Shown here: positions 52,546 to 60,178 of the stretch, piece after piece | Position numbering within the stretch: position 1 is the first letter of the stretch | How the letters are laid out: the number at the start of each line of letters is the position of its first letter | From: Tagaea sp965279565 | GTDB lineage: Bacteria; Pseudomonadota; Alphaproteobacteria; CACIAM-22H2 | Direction of reading: 5' to 3' | Length of the DNA stretch: 64,000 nt | Assembly (NCBI GenBank): GCA_965279565.1 | Contig: OZ257249.1 | Location: 62,001-126,000 of the forward strand | Notes under the pieces: generated by a model | Databases searched by the model: none | What the model was told of the DNA's origin: nothing | Seen by the model: only the letters and a program-made list of their open reading frames with translations | Made by a program: the position numbers and the translations under genes

Positions 52546-53676
52546 TTGCGCGGCGGCAACCGGCGCCACGTCCGCACGATCGACGTCTGGCCGGGTTTCG
52601 TCGACGCGCTGGCCACGCTCGTCATCGCGGTCGTGTTCGTGATGATGGTGTTCGCGGTCTTCCAGTTCTACCTGAAGGACGTCATCGCCGGGCGCGACGA
52701 CCAGCTCGCGCGCGCCAGCGCCCAGCTCGCCGAGCTTGCCAGCACGCTGGCGATGGAACGGCGCGAATCGCGCGACCTGAACCAGCGCTTCCAGGCCCTG
52801 ATCGCCGAGATGCAGGCCACGCTCGCCGAGCGCGAACGCCTGCGCGGCGAGGCGGAAGCCGCCACGGCCCTGTCCGCCCAGCGGGCCAAGGAGCTGGAGG
52901 ACGCCAACAAGACGATCGAGACCGACCGCGCGAAATTCGAGGTGCAGCTGCGCGAACTCGAAGCGCTCGCCGCGATGCGCCTCGAGATGGAACGTCGCCT
53001 CGCCACCGCCGAGGCGACGGCGACGAGCGAGCGCCAGCTTTCAACGCAGGCGCAGGCGCAGGTCGCCCTCCTCAACCGCCAGACGGCCGAGCTGCGCGAA
53101 CAGCTGCGCCGGCTCGAAGCGCTGCTTTCCGAGTCCGAGAAGAAGTCGGCCGAATCCCAGGCGCAGATCGCCGATCTCGGCCGGCGGCTCAACCTCGCAC
53201 TCGCCGGCCGCGTGGAAGAACTGTCGCGCTTCCGCTCGGAGTTCTTCGGCCGCCTACGCCAGGCGCTGGGCGACCGCGCGGAAGTGCGCATCGTCGGCGA
53301 TCGCTTCGTGTTCCAGTCGGAGGTGCTGTTCGCCTCGGGTGCGGCGACCATCGAGCTCGACGGCGGCCGGCAGCTCCAGCGCCTTGCCGACGTCCTGCGC
53401 GAAGTGACGGGCCGTATCCCGAAGGACATCGACTGGGTGCTTCAGATCACCGGCCACACCGACCGAAGGCCGATCGCCACGCGCGAGTTCCCATCGAACT
53501 GGGAGCTTTCCTCGGCGCGCGCGATCTCGGTCGTGCGTTTCCTGATGGCCAACGGCCTGCCCGCCGAGCGGCTCCAGGCCGCCGGCATGGCCGAGTTCCA
53601 GCCGATCGACGAACGCGACGACGAGGTCGGCTGGCGGCGCAACCGGCGCATCGAGCTGCGCCTGACCAACCGCTAG
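52546..53676 (+). CDS. MotB/OmpA-like stator protein with long coiled coil
   Basis: A 376-residue protein with one N-terminal transmembrane helix (TLVIAVVFVMMVFAVFQFYL, residues 24-43) following DVWPGFVDALA, where the Asp resembles the proton-carrying residue of MotB-type proteins. Residues 50-220 are a long coiled coil, and residues 240-376 are an OmpA peptidoglycan-binding domain (VLFASGAATIELDGGRQL, ITGHTDRRPI, SSARAISVVRFL, NRRIELRL). It starts at TTG 52546, four bases after the channel gene. Confidence 0.85.
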   Translation: MRGGNRRHVRTIDVWPGFVDALATLVIAVVFVMMVFAVFQFYLKDVIAGRDDQLARASAQLAELASTLAMERRESRDLNQRFQALIAEMQATLAERERLRGEAEAATALSAQRAKELEDANKTIETDRAKFEVQLRELEALAAMRLEMERRLATAEATATSERQLSTQAQAQVALLNRQTAELREQLRRLEALLSESEKKSAESQAQIADLGRRLNLALAGRVEELSRFRSEFFGRLRQALGDRAEVRIVGDRFVFQSEVLFASGAATIELDGGRQLQRLADVLREVTGRIPKDIDWVLQITGHTDRRPIATREFPSNWELSSARAISVVRFLMANGLPAERLQAAGMAEFQPIDERDDEVGWRRNRRIELRLTNR

Positions 53677-53682
53677 GCCTCT

Positions 53683-54738
53683 TCAGCAGCCTTCGCCGGT
53701 GAGGGCGGCCTTGCCGCATGCGCTGCCCAGCAGTGCGCCGATCGATCCGCCCGCCCCCTTGGCCACGACGAGGCGCTGGCCGGCCGGCGGCGCGCCGGCG
53801 ACGAGTGCGAGATGCTTCAGATAGTGCTCCGCGCGGTCGAGACGGTTGCGCCCCTGTGCGCGCGCCTCGCAGCCGCGGTCGGTCGTGTCGGTATCCTTGT
53901 CGCCGACCAGATAGACGACCTCGCGCCCGACATAGGTGCCGGCGAGCTGCTGGCCGGTGCGCCCGAAGGCGTAGACGGCCGGCAGGGCCGCCCCGTAGGG
54001 CCACTGGTTGAAGCCCACGCACTGCTCGCGCTCGAACGTCGCGAAGCCGTCCTCGCCGCGCCCCGGGCGCTTGTCGTCGAAATAGAGGAACGTGTCCGCA
54101 GACGCGACGACGAAGCGCAGCTTCACGCCCGACGCGGCCGGCACGTCGAGCCCCTTGCCGGTCGCGGCATAGAGCTGGACGGTGCGCGCACTCTGCCCGT
54201 AGCCCGTCAGCACGATCTCGGCGAGATCGGGGAACACAGTGCGGTCCGAGAGATACAGCAGCAGTGCGTCGAGGACCGCGAAGCTCGACACGAGCGCGCC
54301 GGTATCGCGCAGCGTGGCCGGGCGCGAATTGCCGCCGTCGCGCCAGCCCTCGATCGTCCAGCGCGCGAAATCGGGTCCCAGCCCGTGCTTCTCGGTGTCC
54401 TGTGCCGCGAGGAACTGCGGCACGAGCACCATCGAGCCCGACCCCTCGCCGACCGCGGTCTTGAGCGCGTCGAAGACGGCGCCTGCGTTGCGCGCGGCAT
54501 CCTGGATGCCGATCACGGCGCGCTTCACGCCCGCATGCGGATCGACGAGCTTCCTGTCGGCGAAGACCGGCAGCAGCGCCGTCAGGCCGCCTTCGACCGG
54601 AACGGCGAAATCCTGGTCGGACACGCGCTCGATCGCGCGCAGCACCTGCGCGCTCGGACCGCGGATGGGCGCATCGGAACCGCAGGCGGCCAGCGCCATG
54701 CCGAGACAGGCCAGCATCGGGGCCGCAAACGCCTTCAT
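53683..54738 (-). CDS. Alpha/beta-hydrolase-like lipoprotein, function unknown
   Basis: A 351-residue lipoprotein: the signal ends in ALAAC with lipidated Cys19. The body resembles an alpha/beta hydrolase of the cutinase/PHB-depolymerase type. It has SMVLVPQFLAAQDTEKHG, ARWTIEGWRDGGNS, a possible nucleophile elbow LTGYGQSARTVQLYAA, and FVVASADTFLYFDDKRP. The GxGxS elbow is close to, but not exactly, GxSxG. Its ATG overlaps the stop codon of the ABC exporter gene, so the two are coupled. The gene is convergent with the stator gene 6 bases away. Confidence 0.7.
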   Translation of the reverse strand: MKAFAAPMLACLGMALAACGSDAPIRGPSAQVLRAIERVSDQDFAVPVEGGLTALLPVFADRKLVDPHAGVKRAVIGIQDAARNAGAVFDALKTAVGEGSGSMVLVPQFLAAQDTEKHGLGPDFARWTIEGWRDGGNSRPATLRDTGALVSSFAVLDALLLYLSDRTVFPDLAEIVLTGYGQSARTVQLYAATGKGLDVPAASGVKLRFVVASADTFLYFDDKRPGRGEDGFATFEREQCVGFNQWPYGAALPAVYAFGRTGQQLAGTYVGREVVYLVGDKDTDTTDRGCEARAQGRNRLDRAEHYLKHLALVAGAPPAGQRLVVAKGAGGSIGALLGSACGKAALTGEGC

Positions 54739-56573
54739 CGTCCCACTCCTTCGAGCCTTGCGCCGAATTCGGCGGGCTGCGTGTCGAACTGCAGGGCGGC
54801 AAGCCGCGCATAGAGACCGCCCTGCGCCACGAGGCGCGCATGCGGCCCTTCGGCCAGCTTGCGGCCACGGTCGAGCACGACCAGCCGGTCGGCGCGCACG
54901 ACGGTCGCAAGGCGGTGCGCGATGGCGATAACGGTGCGGCCCTGGCCGAGCGTGTCGAGTGCCGATTGCACGTAGCGTTCGCTCTCGGCGTCCAGCGCGC
55001 TCGTCGCCTCGTCGAGCAGCAGCAGGGCCGGATTGCGGACCAGGGCGCGCGCGATCGCGATGCGCTGGCGCTGGCCGCCGGAAAGCCGCACGCCGCGCTC
55101 GCCAAGGAACGTCTGCCAGCCCTGCGGCAGCCGCTCGGCGAATTCGTCGACATGCGCGGCGCGCGCGGCGGCGCGCACTTCGGCGTCGCTCGCCCCTGTG
55201 CGGCCGTAGCGGATGTTCTCCATCACGTCGGCCGCGAAGATCGTCGGTTCCTGCGACACGAAGCCGATGCGCGCGCGCACCTCGGCCGGATCGGCCGCGC
55301 GCAGGTCGATGCCGTCGAGCCGGATCGTGCCGCCCTGCGGATCGTAGAAACGCAGCAGGAGCTGGAAGACCGTCGTCTTGCCGGCCCCCGACGGGCCGAC
55401 GACGGCCACCGTCTCGCCAGGTGCCACCGAAAAGGAAAGGTCTTCGAGCGCCGCGCGGTCGGGGGCACTCGGATAGCGGAACGTGACGCCCTCGAACGCG
55501 ACGGCACCGCGCGCGGGCGACGCGAAGACGGCGGGTGCAGCCGGCGCCTGGATGTCGGGGACCGCGTCGAGCAGCTCGAACAGCCGCTCGGAGGCACCCG
55601 CCGCACGCTGGAGATCGGCCATGAACTCGCTGATGGCGCCGATCGAGCTTGCGACGACGACCGCATAGAAGACGAAGGCGCTGAGCTGCCCGACGGTCAG
55701 TTCGCCGCGCATGGCACCGTGCCCGCCGACCCACAGCACGAAACCGACCGCGCCGAACACGAGGAGCATGACGAGTGCGATCAGCGCCGAACGGGCGGCC
55801 GCGCGCCGCGCATTCGCGGCGAAGGCTTCCTCGACGCGACGGTCGAAGCGGGCACCGTCCGCCGCCTCGCGATTGAAGGCCTGCACGGTACGCACGGCGT
55901 TGAGCGTCTCGTCGATGTCGGCACCCACGTCGCCGAGCCGGTCCTGGCTCTCGCGCGACAAAGCGCGCACCTTGCGGCCGAACAGCACGATGGGCGCGAC
56001 GACGAACGGCACGACCGCCAACGTCATCGTCGCGAGGCCCGGTGCCGTGATCGCCATCATCGTCGCACCGCCGGCCATCAGCAGCACGTTGCGCAGCGCC
56101 ATCGACGCGGTCGAGCCGACGATGGTCTGGATGGCCGTGGTGTCGGCGGTCAGGCGCGAGAGCACCTCGCCGGTGCGGGTCGTCTCGAAGAAGGCGGGCG
56201 ACAGGCGCAGCGTGCGCGCGAATACGGCCTTGCGCAGGTCGGCCGTGACGCGCTCGCCCAGCCACGTGACCAGGTACGAGCGCGAATAGGTGGCGCCGGC
56301 GAGCAGCAGCACGAAGCCGATCAGCCCCCACAGGGCGGAATCGAGCAGGCCCGTGTCGCCGCTGGCGAAGCCCGCATCGACCAGCCAGCGCAGCGCCGTG
56401 CCCAGACCGAGCACGGAACCCGCCGCCAGCGTCAGCGCCACGAAGGCGCCAGCCATGCGCGCACGATAGGGCAGCAGGAACGCGCCGAGACGCGCGAGCA
56501 CGCGGAAATTCCGGCTGCTTGCGCGCGCCGCCTGTGTCCCCGTCCCGTCCGTCCTGTCGTTGCGCTCGGCCAT
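54735..56573 (-). CDS. ABC exporter, ABCB/MsbA type (fused membrane and ATPase domains)
   Basis: A 612-residue half-transporter. Residues 20-330 are the six-helix transmembrane domain (ALTLAAGSVLGLGTALRWLVD, then TYSRSYLVTWLGERVTADLRKAVFARTLRLSPAFFE). The ATPase has Walker A VVGPSGAGKTTVF, Q-loop FVSQEPTIFA, signature VRLSGGQRQRIAIARAL, Walker B LLLLDEATSALD and IAIAHRL. MsbA-like exporters move lipids or hydrophobic molecules. It starts at ATG 56573 and overlaps the lipoprotein gene by four bases. The substrate is unknown. Confidence 0.9.
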   Translation of the reverse strand: MAERNDRTDGTGTQAARASSRNFRVLARLGAFLLPYRARMAGAFVALTLAAGSVLGLGTALRWLVDAGFASGDTGLLDSALWGLIGFVLLLAGATYSRSYLVTWLGERVTADLRKAVFARTLRLSPAFFETTRTGEVLSRLTADTTAIQTIVGSTASMALRNVLLMAGGATMMAITAPGLATMTLAVVPFVVAPIVLFGRKVRALSRESQDRLGDVGADIDETLNAVRTVQAFNREAADGARFDRRVEEAFAANARRAAARSALIALVMLLVFGAVGFVLWVGGHGAMRGELTVGQLSAFVFYAVVVASSIGAISEFMADLQRAAGASERLFELLDAVPDIQAPAAPAVFASPARGAVAFEGVTFRYPSAPDRAALEDLSFSVAPGETVAVVGPSGAGKTTVFQLLLRFYDPQGGTIRLDGIDLRAADPAEVRARIGFVSQEPTIFAADVMENIRYGRTGASDAEVRAAARAAHVDEFAERLPQGWQTFLGERGVRLSGGQRQRIAIARALVRNPALLLLDEATSALDAESERYVQSALDTLGQGRTVIAIAHRLATVVRADRLVVLDRGRKLAEGPHARLVAQGGLYARLAALQFDTQPAEFGARLEGVGR

Positions 56574-56593
56574 CCTGGTTTCCGTCCGTTCCT

Positions 56594-56923
56594 TCAGCCG
56601 ATCGCGACGGGCAGGCCGGTCGCCTGCGCCAGATCCGCGGCGAGCCGTTCCTCCAGCAGATCGGGGCTGCGCGTCGAGCGCCAGCGGCCGGCGGCAGCGT
56701 CCCACGCGTAGTGTGCCGCCCCGGAGACCGGCGAGGATACCCAGATCTGCCGGGTCGGAGCGTGCTTGTTGACGACGAACTGGCCGCCGTCGGCCAGCTC
56801 GATCGTCAGGATGCCGCCGCGCAGCTCGATTTCGGGGTCCGCGTCGGCCAGGGCGCGCTCGACCGCATCCTGCAGACGCTGCAGCGTGCGGTCGGCTTCG
56901 GCGGCGAATTCGCGGTCGTCCAT
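56594..56923 (-). CDS. cyaY: Frataxin homologue CyaY
   Basis: A 109-residue protein of the frataxin family that regulates iron-sulfur cluster assembly. Hallmarks are FAAEADRTLQRLQDAVERA with an acidic helix, EIELRGGILTIELADGGQFVVNKHAPTRQIWVSSPVSGAAHYAWD, and LLEERLAADL. Each core strand is recognisable. It is 20 bases upstream of the ABC exporter on the same strand. Confidence 0.92.
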   Translation of the reverse strand: MDDREFAAEADRTLQRLQDAVERALADADPEIELRGGILTIELADGGQFVVNKHAPTRQIWVSSPVSGAAHYAWDAAAGRWRSTRSPDLLEERLAADLAQATGLPVAIG

Positions 56924-57103
56924 CGGCGGCAAAACCCCGGGAAAATTCAATGCGTTCGGCGCTTTAGCACGATGGGGCGTAAAGGTCGAGGGGCTGGGGC
57001 GGCCCGGCTTGCGCGTCCGCCCGCAAGCCTGTATAAGCCCCGCTCTTGCCAAGGCGCCGCTAGGGGCTGCCTGGCGACCGATTGGGAACTCCCGGAGCGC
57101 GCC

Positions 57104-57418
57104 ATGAAGGCCCAGATTCACCCCGACTACCACGAGATCACCGTCGTGATGACCGACGGAACCCAGTTCAAGACCCGTTCGACGATGGGCAAGGCCGGCG
57201 ACACGCTGCGCCTCGACATCGATCCGAAGACGCATCCGGCCTGGACCGGCCAGCAGCGCATGATGGACACGGGCGGCCAGGTCGCCAAGTTCAACAAGCG
57301 CTTCGCCGGCATGGGCATCAAGGCTGCACCGACGGGCGAGAACACGCCGGCGAAGGCCGCCGCGGATGCCGCTCCGGCCGCCGCCGCAGCGCCCGCCAAG
57401 GCCGCCGCGAAGAAGTAA
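57104..57418 (+). CDS. rpmE: 50S ribosomal protein L31
   Basis: A 104-residue L31. The family region is MKAQIHPDYHEITVVMTDGTQFKTRSTMG, GDTLRLDIDPKTHPAWTGQQ and KFNKRFAGMG. It lacks the CxxC zinc pair, so it is the C-minus form. The last 30 residues are an Ala/Lys-rich tail. It stands alone and ends in a terminator. Confidence 0.93.
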   Translation: MKAQIHPDYHEITVVMTDGTQFKTRSTMGKAGDTLRLDIDPKTHPAWTGQQRMMDTGGQVAKFNKRFAGMGIKAAPTGENTPAKAAADAAPAAAAAPAKAAAKK

Positions 57419-57448
57419 TCCGCTTTTCGCCTTCGGGCGGGACGGCAG

Positions 57449-57486
57449 AACGGGTGTCTTCCGCAGGGAGGCGCCCGTTTTCTTTT
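57449..57486 (+). terminator. Rho-independent terminator after rpmE
   Basis: AACGGGTG (57449-57456) pairs with CGCCCGTT (57472-57479), including one G-U pair, and is followed by TTCTTTT. It lies about 30 bases after rpmE. Confidence 0.75.
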
Positions 57487-57498
57487 GGCGTGCGGCGA

Positions 57499-57921
57499 TC
57501 AGACGCCGAGTTGGCTGTCGAGGCGCGCGACGCGCTCGAACAGGCGGCGGCTCTGCCCCATCAGGTCGCCGAGCTTCTGGCTGGATTTCGAGACCCGCGC
57601 GTCGGTATCCACAAGGCACAGATCGTGCGCGCCGAGCCGGAAGCGTTCGTCGCGCACCTGCTCGCGCGTCAACTCGCCAGCCGCGACCGCCTTCTGCGCC
57701 AGCAGCCACGCCATGACCTGGGCAAGGCGCGTGGTCAGGCGCATTGCCTCGCAGTTCATGTGCAGCCGTTCGTCGGGATCGACCTGGAAGGACTCGCCGG
57801 GCTGGATGTTGGCCACGTAGTGGCGCGCCGACAGCAGGAGGCTCATCGTCTCGTCGTAGGTCCGTCCGAAGAACGGGGCGATCCGTTCGAGGGCACCGCC
57901 GCCAGAGTCGCTGAGGGTCAC
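57499..57921 (-). CDS. DUF1465 family protein
   Basis: A 140-residue helical protein matching the alphaproteobacterial DUF1465 family: FGRTYDETMSLLLSARHYV, then LTTRLAQVMAWLLAQKAVAAGELT, and SQKLGDLMGQSRRLFERVARLD. Family function is not established, though members are often conserved in Caulobacter-like genomes. I chose GTG 57921, because AAGGAG lies 8 bases upstream; ATG 57939 would place the ribosome site inside the gene. Confidence 0.8.
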   Translation of the reverse strand: MTLSDSGGGALERIAPFFGRTYDETMSLLLSARHYVANIQPGESFQVDPDERLHMNCEAMRLTTRLAQVMAWLLAQKAVAAGELTREQVRDERFRLGAHDLCLVDTDARVSKSSQKLGDLMGQSRRLFERVARLDSQLGV

Positions 57922-57996
57922 CGCGAAACTCCTTCGCATCCAAGTTTCGGGGCGGACCCGGGAAAACGCAAACGGGAATTTGTCACACCCGGGGGG

Positions 57997-58024
57997 CTTG
58001 AACCCCGCGGCGGCGTGCCTAAAT
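57997..58024 (+). promoter_or_regulatory. RpoH (sigma-32) type heat-shock promoter of hsp20
   Basis: CTTGAA at 57997-58002 and CCTAAAT at 58018-58024 with a 15-base spacer closely match the alphaproteobacterial RpoH consensus. It lies 75 bases upstream of the Hsp20 start, on the correct strand. Confidence 0.75.
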
Positions 58025-58098
58025 CGGGTCTGTCCGACGGCGCCCATCCGGGGCCGGCGGCATAACCCAAGTCCCGTCGCTCAAAGGAGGATAGGATC

Positions 58099-58557
58099 AT
58101 GAACCACTTCGACTTTTCCCCGCTTTTCCGTTCCACCATCGGTTTCGACCGGCTTTCGCGCCTGATCGACGAGTCGATGCGCGGCGCCGACCAGGTCGGC
58201 TACCCGCCCTACAACATCGAGAAGACCGGCGAGAACGACTATCGCATCGCGATGGCCGTGGCCGGATTCGCCGCCGACGAGATCACGCTCGTCCAGCAGG
58301 AGAACACGCTCGTCGTCGCCGGCCAGAAGAAGGACGCCGACGCCGCGAACGGCACGTACCTGCACCGCGGCATCGCGCAGCGCAGCTTCGAGCGCCGCTT
58401 CCAGCTCGCCGACTTCATCCGCGTGGCTTCGGCCAGGATCGAGAACGGCCTGCTCTTCGTCGACCTCGTGCGCGAGGTTCCCGAAGCGATGAAGCCGCGC
58501 CGCATCGCGATCGAGACCGGCACAAAGCCGAACGTGCTCGAGGCGAAGGCCGCCTGA
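58099..58557 (+). CDS. Small heat-shock protein, Hsp20/IbpA family
   Basis: A 152-residue alpha-crystallin-domain chaperone. The N terminus (FDFSPLFRSTIGFDRLSRLID) and the PPYNIEKTGENDYRIAMAVAGFAADEI segment are typical of class A rhizobial Hsp20/IbpA. The end of the domain is GLLFVDLVREVPEAMKPRRI. It binds unfolding proteins as oligomers. AAAGGAGG lies 8 bases before the ATG, and an RpoH-type promoter is upstream. Confidence 0.93.
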   Translation: MNHFDFSPLFRSTIGFDRLSRLIDESMRGADQVGYPPYNIEKTGENDYRIAMAVAGFAADEITLVQQENTLVVAGQKKDADAANGTYLHRGIAQRSFERRFQLADFIRVASARIENGLLFVDLVREVPEAMKPRRIAIETGTKPNVLEAKAA

Positions 58558-58618
58558 GCCCGAACGGCCGAAAAGACGCGACGCCCGCCCCGGCAATGCC
58601 GGCGGCGGGCGGACGCGT

Positions 58619-60088
58619 TCAGGCGCGGAAATGCGCCTTGATGCGCTGGCGGACATGCGGATCGGCACATGTGTAGCGGGCACCGACGAGACCGTCGACG
58701 AAACGGATGATCTCCAGATCGGCCTCGAAGCCCATCGACAGGTAGCCGTTGCGCAGCATGATCGTCGCCTTCATGTGCTGGCCCGGCTGGGCAACACCCG
58801 CGAAGGGACCGAACATCACGCCCGTCTCGCTCCAGTTGCGCAAGGGCACGCGCTGTCCGCCGAGGAGCACGCGGTCTTCGGGCCCGGCGATGCTGCGCGG
58901 CGAGATGCGCCGTTCGCCCGACGAGGTCAGGTCGGCGAACGCCGTCGCGGCGATCTCGCGGAAGCGCTGGCGCTTTCCGTCGGGAAGCTGCGAGGCGGCG
59001 ACGGCCTGCGAGACCTGGGCGGCGAGTGCCCGCTTCTCGTCGTGCGCCATGCCCGGGACGTAGAAGTCGCTCTTGAATTCCTGGTTCTCGACCAGCCCAT
59101 CGATCGTCGCGCCGATATACTTGCGCGCGTTCGGGTCCTCGATGTCGGCATGCAGGCCGAGCAGCACCAGCAGCTTGCGGCCGATGCCGACCTCGCGGGC
59201 GATCATCGGGTTGAGGCTTTCCGGTGCCGTCAGTCGCGTCAGCCGGCGCGACAGGTTGTCGGCCAGATCCTTGTCGGCCGCCAGCAGCGGCAGCGACGTG
59301 ACCTTGCGGCGCAGGTCGCGCGTCGAGCTGAGTTCGAGCGTGGGATCGCGCTTGGCGAGCGAGGCGACGCCGGTGATGGCGCCGTTGAGGATCTCGACCG
59401 TCGCGCGCCCGACGAACGGCATGTCGCGCCCGGCCATGCGCGCGACCAGCCCCGACACGAAGGGCGGCAGGCTGCCCGGCCCGGGTGCGGCATCGCCGGC
59501 AAGCGCCAGGCACGCGCGCACGATCAGCGCCAGATTGTCCGACGGCCCGACGAGGACGGCACCCGAGAGTTTCATGCGCATCAGTTCGGCGATGGTCTGG
59601 TCGAGCAGGGCCAGACTGACCGGGTTGCGCACGCCGTCGAGAAGTTCGAGGCAGCGATTGCCGCGCGCGGTCCAGTTGCCGGGTCCGGCCGCCGCAAGAT
59701 TTGCCGCCAGCGCGATGCCGGCGCGGACCGGGCCAAGTTTGGGGTCGGTGGCCGCAAGTTTGTCGATGGCGGTCGCGTCGGCGACGTGGGCGTCGGGCAG
59801 GTTCTTTGCCTCGGCATCGACCAGCAGCATGGCGCCGTCGACGAGTTCGAGGGTCTGGCGCATGCGCTCGGCGACGGGGTTCTTGAGCTGCTGGCCCTGC
59901 AGGATCGCGACGCGCTGGACGTATTCTTGGAATTTTGTCCCTGAATTCAATATCTTACGATGCTCGCGCGGGTCGAACGCGAGCTCGGTCGCAGTGATGC
60001 GGACCTGATCCAGATAGGGCTGCGCCACGCGAAACAGGGTCTCGCGTGCCGCGGCTTCGAGGGCTTCATGGGGAGTTACGCAAAACAT
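58619..60088 (-). CDS. PilZ-domain protein with large helical N-terminal region (tandem paralogue A)
   Basis: A 489-residue soluble protein. Residues 1-370 are helical with no known domain (e.g. ILQGQQLKNPVAERM, LLVLLGLHADIEDPNARKYI). The C-terminal 100 residues resemble PilZ, with the NxSxxG motif NWSETG at residues 418-423 and upstream arginines in ERRISPR, the usual c-di-GMP binding pair. It is clearly paralogous to the gene at 60179 along its full length. c-di-GMP binding is an inference. A GC-rich hairpin lies between it and hsp20. Confidence 0.75.
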   Translation of the reverse strand: MFCVTPHEALEAAARETLFRVAQPYLDQVRITATELAFDPREHRKILNSGTKFQEYVQRVAILQGQQLKNPVAERMRQTLELVDGAMLLVDAEAKNLPDAHVADATAIDKLAATDPKLGPVRAGIALAANLAAAGPGNWTARGNRCLELLDGVRNPVSLALLDQTIAELMRMKLSGAVLVGPSDNLALIVRACLALAGDAAPGPGSLPPFVSGLVARMAGRDMPFVGRATVEILNGAITGVASLAKRDPTLELSSTRDLRRKVTSLPLLAADKDLADNLSRRLTRLTAPESLNPMIAREVGIGRKLLVLLGLHADIEDPNARKYIGATIDGLVENQEFKSDFYVPGMAHDEKRALAAQVSQAVAASQLPDGKRQRFREIAATAFADLTSSGERRISPRSIAGPEDRVLLGGQRVPLRNWSETGVMFGPFAGVAQPGQHMKATIMLRNGYLSMGFEADLEIIRFVDGLVGARYTCADPHVRQRIKAHFRA

Positions 60089-60178
60089 GTTCCGTCCCGG
60101 TCATACAACCAAGACGGAAACCTAGCGTGCCTTCGTAAAGAAACTGTATGCAGATCGTCGGTTTAGGGGACCCGCCCG

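Noticed and set aside
50376..53676. Zorya-type defence system (ZorA/ZorB are MotA/MotB-like with long tails)
   Set aside because: No ZorC, ZorD or ZorE helicase/nuclease gene is near, and the third gene is an exported OmpA-like protein, so a housekeeping envelope machine is more likely.
58561..58618. GC-rich hairpin between hsp20 and the PilZ gene as an intrinsic terminator
   Set aside because: The stem is good, but no T-run follows on either strand, so termination there would have to be rho-dependent or structural.
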